This document shows positions 36,293-45,196 of a DNA stretch of 64,000 nt, piece after piece. This DNA comes from Nitrincola alkalilacustris (GTDB lineage: Bacteria > Pseudomonadota > Gammaproteobacteria > Pseudomonadales > Balneatricaceae). The position numbers were made by a program, and so were the translations under genes. Numbering within the stretch: position 1 is the first letter of the stretch; every line of letters begins with the position of its first letter. The notes beneath the pieces are model-generated. The model was not told where the DNA came from. It saw only the letters and a program-made list of their open reading frames with translations, and searched no databases. The DNA is taken from contig NZ_WBOM01000004.1 in NCBI RefSeq assembly GCF_008973755.1, positions 186,001 to 250,000 on the forward strand, in the 5' to 3' direction.

Positions 36293-37419
36293 TGAAATAT
36301 TTCAAGCTGCCCGATCTGGGCGAAGGCCTTCCAGAGGCAGAGATCATCGAGTGGCATGTCAAGGAAGGCGACGAAGTCAAAACCGATCAGATACTGGTGG
36401 TCGTTGAAACTGCCAAGGCGATCATTGAAGTACCCTCGCCCTGCGATGGCACGATTTCGCACCTTTTTGGTGCAGAGGGTGACACCATCCATACCGGTGA
36501 ACCTCTGGTTGAGTTTGTCGACAGTGGTGACAGTGACAGCGGCACGGTGGTCGGCGAACTGAAGCGCTCCAGCACCCCTGATTCACAGGAGGAGCACTTC
36601 ATCATAGGTTCGGCTCATGGTTCACAGCCAGCCCGCAGCAATGGCCAGATCCGCGCAACGCCAGCGGTACGGGCACTGGCTCAGCGGCTGGGAGTTTCTC
36701 TGAACACCCTGCGTGGGACCGGCAGCGGCAACAGCATCACCCCGGAGGATGTGGAACGGGCAGCAGAGCGGGATAAGACGCTCGGAGCCCCTGAGCTGCT
36801 CCGAGGAGTTCGCAAGCAGATGGCCAGAACCATGGCCCAGGCTCACGCCGAAGTGGTAGCAGTGACACTGTGTGAAGATGCCGATATCAACCACTGGCCG
36901 AAGGGTACTGATATCAACATGAGACTGGTACAGGCGATCGCCGCTGCCTGCAAGGCAGAGCCCGCCCTGAATGCCTGGTTCGATGGCCAGCAACTGGCCA
37001 GACGTATGAATGAAAAGATCGATCTGGGTGTAGCCGTCGATACGGAAGCAGGTCTGTTTGTGCCAGTGTTGCGTAACATAGGTGAACGCACACCGGAGGA
37101 CCTGCGTGAAGGACTGGATCGACTGCGTGCTGATGTGCTTGCACGCTCCATACCCCCGCAGGAGATGCAGGGGGCGACCATTACACTGAGCAACTTTGGC
37201 ACCATCTGCGGGCGCTATGCCAGTCCGATTGTTGTACCACCTCAGGTGGCCATTATCGGTGCCGGGGTGATCCGTCAGCAGGCGATGGTGGTACAGGAAG
37301 AGATCGTACCTCGCCGGATCATGCCTTTGTCGCTGACCTTCGATCACCGGGCTGCCACCGGAGGAGAAGCGGCACGATTCATGCAGGCTCTGATAAGAAC
37401 TTTACAGGAGCATAATTAG
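36292..37419 (+). CDS. Dihydrolipoamide acyltransferase (E2)
   Basis: A 375-residue E2 core protein. One lipoyl domain covers residues 1-75, with the lipoylated Lys42 in VVETAKAIIEVPSP (Ala in place of the more common Asp of ETDKA). A peripheral-subunit-binding domain at about 121-157 reads RATPAVRALAQRLGVSLNTL and ITPEDV. The catalytic acyltransferase domain ends LSLTFDHRAATGGEAARFMQ. The DHR..TGG form differs from DHR..DG but occurs in this E2 subgroup. It ends the operon; no dihydrolipoamide dehydrogenase (E3) is present, so E3 must come from elsewhere. Confidence 0.92.
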   Translation: MKYFKLPDLGEGLPEAEIIEWHVKEGDEVKTDQILVVVETAKAIIEVPSPCDGTISHLFGAEGDTIHTGEPLVEFVDSGDSDSGTVVGELKRSSTPDSQEEHFIIGSAHGSQPARSNGQIRATPAVRALAQRLGVSLNTLRGTGSGNSITPEDVERAAERDKTLGAPELLRGVRKQMARTMAQAHAEVVAVTLCEDADINHWPKGTDINMRLVQAIAAACKAEPALNAWFDGQQLARRMNEKIDLGVAVDTEAGLFVPVLRNIGERTPEDLREGLDRLRADVLARSIPPQEMQGATITLSNFGTICGRYASPIVVPPQVAIIGAGVIRQQAMVVQEEIVPRRIMPLSLTFDHRAATGGEAARFMQALIRTLQEHN

Positions 37420-37649
37420 AAAAATTAATTCAAATTCAGCAGCCAAGTGTCAGGAATTGTCTAAACTGAACCTGTGAGGTTGACGAACGTATTGACCATT
37501 TCGGCGTCCAACCTACAGGACGCAAAGCAACTTGACACGCGCCAATGGACTACACTGAAAGCAAGGGGACGTTCTAACTTAACTTCAACCATAACCACTT
37601 GATCTTTTTTACCCATTCACTGCGCGCACGAAGTACAGGAAGGTGAGCA
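37420..37649 (+). promoter_or_regulatory. prkA leader/promoter region with long stem and sigma-S-like -10 box
   Basis: Between E2 and prkA, CCTGTGAGGTTG (37471-37482) pairs with CAACCTACAGG (37509-37519), with one bulged base. Inside, GCGTCC can alternatively pair with the GGACGC that follows. CTACACT at 37550-37556 resembles the extended -10 of RpoS promoters, which agrees with RpoS control of prkA homologues in enterobacteria. TTGACA at 37532 is only 13 bases from this box, too close for a normal sigma-70 -35. AAGGTGAG precedes the prkA ATG. Confidence 0.4.
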
Positions 37650-39572
37650 ATGAGTATATTTGAGCATTACAAAGCACGTTATACCGCTATTCAGCAGGAA
37701 GAGATGTCTCTTCATGAGTACCTGAATATGTGCAAGAACGAGCCTATTGCTTATGCCAATGCAGCAGAAAGGATGCTGTCCGCCATAGGTGAGCCCGAGG
37801 TGGTTGATACTGCCCGGGACCCAAGACTCAGCCGCATATTCTCGAACAAGGTGATCAAGCGCTATCCTGCTTTCTCCGAGTTCTACGGTATGGAAGATGC
37901 CATCGAAAACATGGTGTCCTACTACCGTCATGCGGCGCAGGGACTGGAGGAGAAAAAACAGATCCTCTACCTGCTGGGCCCCGTCGGCGGCGGTAAATCC
38001 TCACTCGCTGAACGCCTCAAGCACCTGATGGAGCGCATCCCCTTCTACGCCATCAAGGACTCACCAGTCTTCGAATCCCCACTCGGGCTGTTCAACCCCG
38101 AAGAGGATGCCGACATACTTGAAGAGGAGTACGGTATTCCTCGTCGCTACCTGCGCGGCATCATGTCGCCCTGGGCAGCCAAACGGATGCAGGAATTCGG
38201 CGGTGATATCAGCCAGTTCCGGGTAGTGAAGCTATACCCATCGATTCTGAACCAGATCGCAATAGCCAAGACAGAACCCGGTGATGAAAACAACCAGGAT
38301 ATCTCCAGTCTGGTCGGCAAGGTGGATATCCGTAAGTTGGAAGAGTATCCGCAGCATGATCCGGATGCCTATAGTTTCTCCGGTGCGCTGTGCCGTGCCA
38401 ACCAGGGGATGATGGAGTTCGTGGAGATGTTCAAGGCGCCGATCAAGGTGCTGCACCCACTGCTGACCGCCACCCAGGAAGGCAACTACAACAGCACTGA
38501 GGGTATGGGGGCGATACCTTTTGACGGTATCATTCTGGCTCACTCGAACGAGTCCGAGTGGCAGACCTTCAAGAACAACAAAACCAACGAAGCCTTTATC
38601 GACCGTGTCTATATCGTCAAGGTTCCTTATTGCACACGTGTCACCGAAGAGATTCATATCTACGAAAAACTGCTGGAGAACAGCTCGCTCAAGGCGGCGC
38701 CCTGCGCTCCGGATACTCTGAGTATGCTGGCCCAGTTCACAGTGTTGTCACGTCTGAAAATGCCGGAAAACTCCAGCGTTTACTCGAAGATGCGTATCTA
38801 CGATGGCGAGAACCTGAAGGACACCGATCCCAAGGCCAAGTCGCAGCAGGAGTACAAGGATTCAGCAGGTGTGAACGAAGGGATGGACGGTCTTTCAACC
38901 CGCTTTGCCTTCAAGATACTGTCCAAGGTATTCAACTTCGACGCTGTTGAGGTCGCCGCCAACCCGGTGCATCTGCTGTATGTGCTGGAGCGAGAGATCA
39001 CCCAGCAGCAGTTCCCGCAGGAGACTCAGGAACGTTATCTGGGCTTTCTGAAAGAGTTCATCGCTCCTAAATATATCGAGTACCTTGGCAAGGAGATCCA
39101 GACCGCCTATCTCGAATCCTATTCAGAGTATGGCCAGAATATCTTCGATCGCTATGTCACCTATGCCGATTTCTGGATTCAGGACCAGGAGTATCGCGAT
39201 CCCGAAACCGGCGACATACTCGATCGTCAGTCGATCAACGAAGAGCTGGAGAAAATCGAAAAACCGGCGGGTATCAGCAATCCGAAAGATTTCCGCCATG
39301 AGATTGTCAACTTCGTGCTGCGTGCCCGGGCCAACAATAACGGCAAGAATCCACCCTGGAACAGCTATGAGAAGATGAGATCTGTGATCGAGAAAAAAAT
39401 GTTCGCCAATACCGAAGATCTGCTGCCGGTGATCTCCTTCAATGCGAAGGCCTCCTCAGAAGATCAGAAGAAACATGGCGAGTTTGTTAAACGCATGATC
39501 GAACGTGGCTACACAGAAAAACAGGTCAGATTACTCTCAGAGTGGTATATCCGGGTCCGCAAGTCTCAGTAG
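37650..39572 (+). CDS. prkA: PrkA-family serine protein kinase/AAA+ protein
   Basis: A 640-residue homologue of E. coli YeaG and Bacillus PrkA. An N-terminal PrkA AAA domain holds the Walker A loop LGPVGGGKSSLAERL (about 110-124). The C-terminal domain is kinase-like, ending ERGYTEKQVRLLSEWYIRVR. IPFDGIILAHSNESEWQTFK and ERYLGFLKEFIAPKYIEYLG are typical. Homologues act in stationary-phase and nitrogen-starvation responses. It is the first gene of prkA-yeaH-spoVR, a conserved trio. Length is full. Confidence 0.95.
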   Translation: MSIFEHYKARYTAIQQEEMSLHEYLNMCKNEPIAYANAAERMLSAIGEPEVVDTARDPRLSRIFSNKVIKRYPAFSEFYGMEDAIENMVSYYRHAAQGLEEKKQILYLLGPVGGGKSSLAERLKHLMERIPFYAIKDSPVFESPLGLFNPEEDADILEEEYGIPRRYLRGIMSPWAAKRMQEFGGDISQFRVVKLYPSILNQIAIAKTEPGDENNQDISSLVGKVDIRKLEEYPQHDPDAYSFSGALCRANQGMMEFVEMFKAPIKVLHPLLTATQEGNYNSTEGMGAIPFDGIILAHSNESEWQTFKNNKTNEAFIDRVYIVKVPYCTRVTEEIHIYEKLLENSSLKAAPCAPDTLSMLAQFTVLSRLKMPENSSVYSKMRIYDGENLKDTDPKAKSQQEYKDSAGVNEGMDGLSTRFAFKILSKVFNFDAVEVAANPVHLLYVLEREITQQQFPQETQERYLGFLKEFIAPKYIEYLGKEIQTAYLESYSEYGQNIFDRYVTYADFWIQDQEYRDPETGDILDRQSINEELEKIEKPAGISNPKDFRHEIVNFVLRARANNNGKNPPWNSYEKMRSVIEKKMFANTEDLLPVISFNAKASSEDQKKHGEFVKRMIERGYTEKQVRLLSEWYIRVRKSQ

Positions 39573-39642
39573 CTATCCTGTCAACCAACCTTAATCCAGG
39601 GTGAGCCCCTACCGGGCTCACCAGCAAGTGGAGCAGGCGTGA

Positions 39643-40938
39643 ATGAGCTACATAATTGACAGACGACTGAACGCAAAAAAGAAAAGCACCGTGAATCGGC
39701 AGCGCTTTCTGCGCCGGTACAAGGAGCATATCAAGCGCGCCGTTGAGGACGCGATACATGACCGTTCCATCATCGATATGGAGCGGGGCAGCGAGGTGTC
39801 CATCCCCAGCCGGGATATATCAGAACCGGTGTTTCACCACGGCAACGGCGGTGTTCGCCAGCGCGTATTCCCGGGCAATAAAGAGTTTGTCGAAGGTGAC
39901 GAGATACGTCGTCCATCAGGCGGTGGTGGAGGCGGCGGAAGTGGCCAGGGCCAGGCCAGTAATCAGGGCGAAGGGGAGGATGAGTTTACCTTCAATATCA
40001 GTCAGGAAGAGTTTCTGGACTTCATGTTTGAAGATCTCGAGCTGCCCTATCTGGTGCGCAAAAAACTGAAGGACGCCACCCAGTTTGAAACTCGCCGAGC
40101 AGGTTTCAGCAGCCATGGCTCACCGGAAAAACTGCATATCGTCCGCTCACTCAGGGCTGCCCATGCGCGCCGCATAGCACTCGCGGGCAAAGGTGAGAGC
40201 CGCAAAGAGATCCGCGCACTGCGTAAAGAGCTCTGGGTGCTTGAAGCCAAACCTATCTCGGATGAAACCCGGCTCAAAATGGCCGAACTGCGAGAACAGA
40301 TTCAGAAGCTGGAGAAAAGTGCCAAACGCCTGCCATTCATCGACGACTTCGACCTGCGCTACAACAACCTGGTCAAGGTACCGGTGCCCTCCAGCAAGGC
40401 AGTAATGTTCTGTCTGATGGACGTGTCCGGCTCCATGACTCAGAGCGTCAAGGATATGGCCAAGCGTTTCTTTATTCTGCTGTATCTGTTTCTGCAACGA
40501 AACTACAAACAGATCGAGGTGGTGTTCGTGCGCCACCACACCCATGCCAAGGAGGTGGATGAACAGGAGTTTTTCTACTCCCGCGAAACCGGCGGAACCA
40601 TCGTCTCCAGCGCGCTTAATCTGAGCGCCGATATCATCGATGCCCGCTACTCCCCTGCCGAATGGAATATCTATGTGGCGCAAGCCTCAGATGGTGATAA
40701 CTGGGATGGCGACTCTGCCAACTGCCGCCAGTTGCTGAGCAAGCGCATTCTGCCGAAAACTCAGTACTATGCCTATGTCGAGATCACCAGCGGCCCGCAG
40801 CAAAACCTCTGGTATGAGTATGAACAGGTCAGGACTGAGTACCCCGATCAGTTTGCCATGCAGCAGATAAGGGAAGCGTCTGATATCTATCCGGTGTTCC
40901 GCAAGTTGTTTGAGAAGCGCACGGAGAATGTGGCATGA
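39643..40938 (+). CDS. yeaH: YeaH/YhbH family protein (DUF444)
   Basis: A 431-residue protein that regularly accompanies PrkA. The N-terminal part is basic ([40 protein letters not shown]). A glycine-rich stretch lies at about 88-100 ([16 protein letters not shown]). The C-terminal part is a VWA-like domain with the metal motif [20 protein letters not shown] (about 257-276) and [17 protein letters not shown]. It lies 70 bases after prkA and overlaps spoVR by four bases. The function is unknown; the VWA domain suggests it bridges the PrkA ATPase to a client, as in MoxR/VWA pairs. Confidence 0.93.
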   Translation: MSYIIDRRLNAKKKSTVNRQRFLRRYKEHIKRAVEDAIHDRSIIDMERGSEVSIPSRDISEPVFHHGNGGVRQRVFPGNKEFVEGDEIRRPSGGGGGGGSGQGQASNQGEGEDEFTFNISQEEFLDFMFEDLELPYLVRKKLKDATQFETRRAGFSSHGSPEKLHIVRSLRAAHARRIALAGKGESRKEIRALRKELWVLEAKPISDETRLKMAELREQIQKLEKSAKRLPFIDDFDLRYNNLVKVPVPSSKAVMFCLMDVSGSMTQSVKDMAKRFFILLYLFLQRNYKQIEVVFVRHHTHAKEVDEQEFFYSRETGGTIVSSALNLSADIIDARYSPAEWNIYVAQASDGDNWDGDSANCRQLLSKRILPKTQYYAYVEITSGPQQNLWYEYEQVRTEYPDQFAMQQIREASDIYPVFRKLFEKRTENVA

Positions 40939-42452
40939 AGAAAAAGAAGCAGCCTATTTCGACCGGCTCTGAGTGGACCTTTGAGCTGATCGAAACCTAC
41001 GACCGTGAAATTGCCCGTGTCGCCCGTGACTTCGGGCTGGATACCTATCCGAACCAGATCGAGGTGATCACCTCCGAACAGATGATGGATGCCTATGCGT
41101 CTATCGGTATGCCCTTGAACTACAACCACTGGTCCTTCGGCAAACAGTTTGTCGATACCGAACAGAACTATCGCCGCGGCCGTATGGGTCTGGCCTATGA
41201 GATAGTGATCAACTCAGATCCCTGCATCGCCTATCTGATGGAGGAGAACACCATGACCATGCAGGCGCTGGTGATTGCGCATGCCTGCTATGGTCATAAC
41301 TCTTTCTTCAAGGGCAACTACCTGTTCAGGACCTGGACGGATGCATCGGCCATCATCGATTACCTGCTGTTTGCCCGCAACTATATCCGCCAGTGCGAGG
41401 AGCGCTACGGCGTTGACGAAGTGGAGGAGATTCTCGATTCCTGCCATGCGCTGATGAACTATGGCGTGAATCGCTATAAGCGTCCGCAACCTCTGACCGC
41501 TGCCGAGGAAAAGGAGCGCCAGCGCCAGCGCGAAGAGTATATCCAGCGCCACCTGAACCAGCTCTGGCAGACCATTCCTCGACGTGAAGAGAGTGGAGAT
41601 ATTGAAGCGCAGCGCTTTCCCAGCGAACCGGAGGAGAACATCCTCTATTTTATCGAAAAAAATGCCCCGCTGCTGGAGCCTTGGCAGCGTGAAGTGATCC
41701 GCATCGTGCGCAAACTGGCACAGTATTTTTATCCACAGAAACAGACTCAGGTGATGAACGAGGGCTGGGCCTGCTTCTGGCACTACACCCTGCTGCATCA
41801 GCTCTATGATGAAGGGCTGGTGACCGATGGCTTCATGATGGAGTTTCTGCATTCGCACAGTAGCGTAGTATATCAACCCCCCTTTGACAGCCCCTGGTTC
41901 AGCGGTATCAACCCCTACACCCTGGGCTACAACATGATGCAAGACATTCGCCGCATCTGTGAAAAACCCACCCCTGAGGATCGCGAATGGTTCCCCGATA
42001 TCGCCGGCAGTGACTGGAAGGTAACCCTCGATCAGGCTATGCGCAACTACAAGGACGAGAGCTTTATTCTACAGTTTCTGTCACCCAGGCTGATTCGTGA
42101 GCTGAAGCTCTTCACCCTGGTCGATAATGCTGAGCACCCCAACCTGAAAGTGTCATCAATCCATAATGAGATGGGCTACAAACGCATTCGGGAAGATATG
42201 GCTGCCAACTACAATCTGGGCAATCGCGAACCCAACATTCAGGTCTATAACGTTAATGTCCGTGGGGATCGCTCTCTCACGTTGCGCCATTTCATGCACA
42301 ACAGCCAGCCTCTGGGTGAGTCTACCGAAGAGGTGCTGAAGCATCTCCACCGCCTCTGGGGCTTCGATATTCATCTGGAATCGGTGCAACCCGACGGCAC
42401 GGTCGCCAAACGCTATGAGTGCCCTAAATCAAATGCACTTGAGGTGATCTGA
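40935..42452 (+). CDS. SpoVR family protein (YcgB-like)
   Basis: A 505-residue SpoVR-family protein, start overlapping the yeaH stop (ATGA). Conserved blocks include [32 protein letters not shown], the His/Glu-rich [16 protein letters not shown] and [20 protein letters not shown], and [12 protein letters not shown]-like [16 protein letters not shown]. The family is named after a Bacillus sporulation gene but is widespread in non-sporulating bacteria, where it is linked to PrkA and YeaH and to stationary phase. The biochemical activity is unknown. Confidence 0.94.
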   Translation: MKKKKQPISTGSEWTFELIETYDREIARVARDFGLDTYPNQIEVITSEQMMDAYASIGMPLNYNHWSFGKQFVDTEQNYRRGRMGLAYEIVINSDPCIAYLMEENTMTMQALVIAHACYGHNSFFKGNYLFRTWTDASAIIDYLLFARNYIRQCEERYGVDEVEEILDSCHALMNYGVNRYKRPQPLTAAEEKERQRQREEYIQRHLNQLWQTIPRREESGDIEAQRFPSEPEENILYFIEKNAPLLEPWQREVIRIVRKLAQYFYPQKQTQVMNEGWACFWHYTLLHQLYDEGLVTDGFMMEFLHSHSSVVYQPPFDSPWFSGINPYTLGYNMMQDIRRICEKPTPEDREWFPDIAGSDWKVTLDQAMRNYKDESFILQFLSPRLIRELKLFTLVDNAEHPNLKVSSIHNEMGYKRIREDMAANYNLGNREPNIQVYNVNVRGDRSLTLRHFMHNSQPLGESTEEVLKHLHRLWGFDIHLESVQPDGTVAKRYECPKSNALEVI

Positions 42453-42577
42453 ACAGTCTGACTATACTGGACTGAACTCGCAGGCTGTCTGCGCTTGCTC
42501 AGCACGTTTTCTCAGCAAGAGCCCAGCCTGCATTTTCATATGCCGTATTGTTGCTTACCCTCAGATGGAGAGTTCAG

Positions 42578-42943
42578 ATGGATTGCCTGTTCTGCAAGAT
42601 CGTTAATCAGGAAATACCCGCCAATATCCTGTATCAGGATGACAAAGTACTCGCCTTTATGGATATCAACCCACAGGCCCCCTTCCATGCCCTGATCATC
42701 CCGCGCCTGCATATCGCCACACTGAACGATGTCGAAGAATCACACAGCGAGTTGGTCGGTCATATGGTGAAAACTGCAGCACACCTGGCTAAGGAGCAGG
42801 GCTTTGCCGATGATGGCTATCGTACCGTCTTCAACTGTAACCCGCATGGGGGGCAGACGGTTTACCATATTCACCTGCACCTGCTCGGCGGCAAGCCGAT
42901 GGGATGGCCGCCCTATCAGGAAACGCTGAAAACACCTGTTTGA
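42578..42943 (+). CDS. HIT-family nucleotide-binding protein (HinT-like)
   Basis: A 121-residue histidine-triad protein. The ATG at 42578 gives MDCLFCKIVNQEIPANILYQ; an upstream in-frame start (42548) would add ten residues lacking homology. DPH-type features are VLAFMDINPQAPFHALIIPR, the conserved VFNCNPHGGQTVYHIHLHLL with the triad HIHLHLL (catalytic His the middle or last), and the tail GGKPMGWPP. HinT proteins hydrolyse nucleoside phosphoramidates and acyl-AMPs. Monocistronic. Confidence 0.95.
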   Translation: MDCLFCKIVNQEIPANILYQDDKVLAFMDINPQAPFHALIIPRLHIATLNDVEESHSELVGHMVKTAAHLAKEQGFADDGYRTVFNCNPHGGQTVYHIHLHLLGGKPMGWPPYQETLKTPV

Positions 42944-43031
42944 CCCTTCGGGTTGATAGAACTTGCTGCATTGCAACATATCAAGGTAATCTAATACACT
43001 TGTTGTGTGATTAATCAGCCTGGAGTCGACT

Positions 43032-44003
43032 GTGAGCAATTCTGAGATGGACACCCTTAACCCTGGTCTGCCTGAGCAACCACCTGCACACGATCAACTT
43101 GAGTTCTTTATAGAGCAGGCCAGAAAAGCAGGCCCTGTCAGAACCGCCGTGGTTCACCCGGTCGACAAGAACAGTCTACTGGGTGCTATAGAAGCCGCTG
43201 AGCTTGGATTGATTGTGCCTTTACTGGTAGGCCCTGAATATAAAATCCGGGCAGCTGCCGAGCTAGAAGGTATCGATCTATCACCCTACGAGATCATCTC
43301 CACCGAGCACAGCCATATGGCTGCTGAACGTGCCTGCGACCTTGTACGTGCCGCTGAGGTGGTCGCGATGATGAAAGGCAGCCTTGGTACCTCCGAACTG
43401 CTGGCCGCGATTATTCACAAAACCAAGGGAATACGTACCGAACGCCGCCTGAGCCATGTCTGGGTGTTTGATATTCCCAACTATCACAAACCCCTGGTGA
43501 TCACCGATGCTGCCATAAATGTCGCGCCGGACCTGCTCGCCAAGCGTGACATCCTGCAGAACGCTATCAACTTCTGTCACGCTTTGGGCAACCCGATGCC
43601 CAAGGTGGCATTACTGGCCGCAGTTGAAAAGGTGAAGCCGAGCATGCAGAGCACCATCGATGCAGCCTGTTTGTGCAAGATGTCTGACCGTGGCCAGATC
43701 ACAGGCGCGATCATCGATGGACCGCTGGCATTTGATAATGCCATTTCGCTGCAGGCAGCCCTGGACAAGCATATCGACTCACCAGTATCGGGTGAGGCAG
43801 ATATTCTGCTGGCACCGGATCTTGAGTCAGCCAATATGATCGCCAAGCAGTTGATCTATCTGGCAGGGGCCAAATCTGCCGGCCTTGCCGTCGGTGCCAG
43901 AGTACCGATCATCCTGACCAGCCGGGCAGAGGGCACACTTGGACGCCTGGCCTCCTGCGCCATGGCCTCGCATATGGTTCACCACCCCGAGCAGATCTCA
44001 TGA
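43032..44003 (+). CDS. Phosphate acetyl/butyryltransferase (short form)
   Basis: A 323-residue phosphotransacylase of the PTA/PTB family, which interconverts acyl-CoA and acyl phosphate. The GTG start at 43032 has GGAG upstream. Features: RTAVVHPVDKNSLLGAIEAA, MKGSLGTSELLAAIIHKTKG (about 116-135), LSHVWVFDIPNYHKPLVITD and GEADILLAPDLESANMIAKQ, LTSRAEGTLGRLASCAMASH. It lacks the long N-terminal DRTGG/P-loop part of E. coli Pta. The stop overlaps the acetate kinase start by four bases, so the pair makes ATP from acyl-CoA. The chain length of the acyl group is uncertain. Confidence 0.88.
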   Translation: MSNSEMDTLNPGLPEQPPAHDQLEFFIEQARKAGPVRTAVVHPVDKNSLLGAIEAAELGLIVPLLVGPEYKIRAAAELEGIDLSPYEIISTEHSHMAAERACDLVRAAEVVAMMKGSLGTSELLAAIIHKTKGIRTERRLSHVWVFDIPNYHKPLVITDAAINVAPDLLAKRDILQNAINFCHALGNPMPKVALLAAVEKVKPSMQSTIDAACLCKMSDRGQITGAIIDGPLAFDNAISLQAALDKHIDSPVSGEADILLAPDLESANMIAKQLIYLAGAKSAGLAVGARVPIILTSRAEGTLGRLASCAMASHMVHHPEQIS

Positions 44004-45196
44004 AGAGCATCCTGACCGTCAATGGCGGCTCCTCCAGTCTGAAGTGTGGCCTCTACAGCATCGGGGCTGATGATCAACTGACAGCCGGCTGCATCCTCAA
44101 GCTCGGTAATCTGCTGGGTCATCCAGTACAGGTACAGATCCAGCAAGGCGACCATGAGCGTCAGACGTTGACACTCGACCTCAGCGAATCCGGAGCCGAA
44201 CAGCGCCATCAGGCGGCGCTCGGTTGGGTCCTGACCTGGATTGAGCAGAACCTGCCGGAGCATCAACTGATCGCGACCGGCCATCGTATTGTTCATGGTG
44301 GCGATCGTTTCAGTGCCCCCACCCATATCAACGACGATGTGATGAGTCAGTTACTGCAGTTCATTCCACTGGCCCCTCTGCATCAGCCCTACAATCTGAA
44401 GTTGATAGATGCCTGCCGCGAACTGGCTCCTGACCTCCCTGTCGTGGGTTGCTTCGACACCATGTTCCACAGTCAGCAACCTGAATTGGAACGCCTGTAT
44501 GCGATTCCAAGACAGATGACAGAGGCGGGTATCCACAAATATGGATTTCATGGCCTCTCGTATGAGTATATCCAGCGCCAGTTGGTCAAGGCAGACAGCG
44601 GCGACCTCAACACTATTGTCTGCCATCTCGGAGCCGGCGCCAGCATGTGTGCCATCCGCGATGGCCACTCCATCGCCTCCAGCATGGGCTTTACGGCCGT
44701 GGAGGGGCTGCCGATGGGTAGCCGCAGCGGCAATATCGACCCGGGCGTACTGCTCTATCTGATGCGCGAATATGGGATGGATGCCGATGCGCTGGAAACC
44801 TTCCTGTATAAAGAGTGCGGCTGGCAGGGTGTATCAGGTGGCATCAGCTCAGAGATGCTGGCTCTGCATGCGGCGCAACACCCTCATGCAGAAGAGGCGA
44901 TAGATCTCTTCTGCTACCGTGTTGCGCTTGAAACCGGACGCCTCGCCGCCGCGCTGGGCGGCGTTCAGCAGGTGGTGTTCACCGGCGGTGTCGGTGAGAA
45001 CGATGCTGATGTTCGCGCACGCATCATCGCTCGTTATGACTGGCTGGGTGCGAAACTGGACGAGACGGCTAATCATCAGCATCAACCGATCATCAGCACA
45101 CCCGACTCAGCCCTGCTGCTGCGTGTGATGCCCACGGATGAAGAGCGCATGATTGCACAACAGACGCATGAGCAACTGGAGATGGGTCAGGCCTGA
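44000..45196 (+). CDS. ackA: Acetate/propionate kinase
   Basis: A 398-residue ASKHA-fold kinase that makes ATP from acetyl phosphate (or the reverse). Signatures: ILTVNGGSSSLKCGLYSI at the N terminus, GHRIVHGGDRFSAPTHI (about 94-110), CFDTMFHSQQPELERLYAIP, HKYGFHGLSYEYIQRQLV, GSRSGNIDPGVLLYLMREYG and VVFTGGVGENDADVRARI. It is coupled to the phosphotransacylase by ATGA. Its last bases overlap by ten the end of the convergent hydantoinase-like gene. Confidence 0.94.
   Translation: MKSILTVNGGSSSLKCGLYSIGADDQLTAGCILKLGNLLGHPVQVQIQQGDHERQTLTLDLSESGAEQRHQAALGWVLTWIEQNLPEHQLIATGHRIVHGGDRFSAPTHINDDVMSQLLQFIPLAPLHQPYNLKLIDACRELAPDLPVVGCFDTMFHSQQPELERLYAIPRQMTEAGIHKYGFHGLSYEYIQRQLVKADSGDLNTIVCHLGAGASMCAIRDGHSIASSMGFTAVEGLPMGSRSGNIDPGVLLYLMREYGMDADALETFLYKECGWQGVSGGISSEMLALHAAQHPHAEEAIDLFCYRVALETGRLAAALGGVQQVVFTGGVGENDADVRARIIARYDWLGAKLDETANHQHQPIISTPDSALLLRVMPTDEERMIAQQTHEQLEMGQA

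Noticed and set aside
37471-37600. Class I c-di-GMP (GEMM) riboswitch before prkA
   Set aside because: ACGCAAAGC is present after a stem, but the second conserved stem with its GGUAG...GGGUUACC-type sequence is missing, and a promoter-like box lies downstream of the element.
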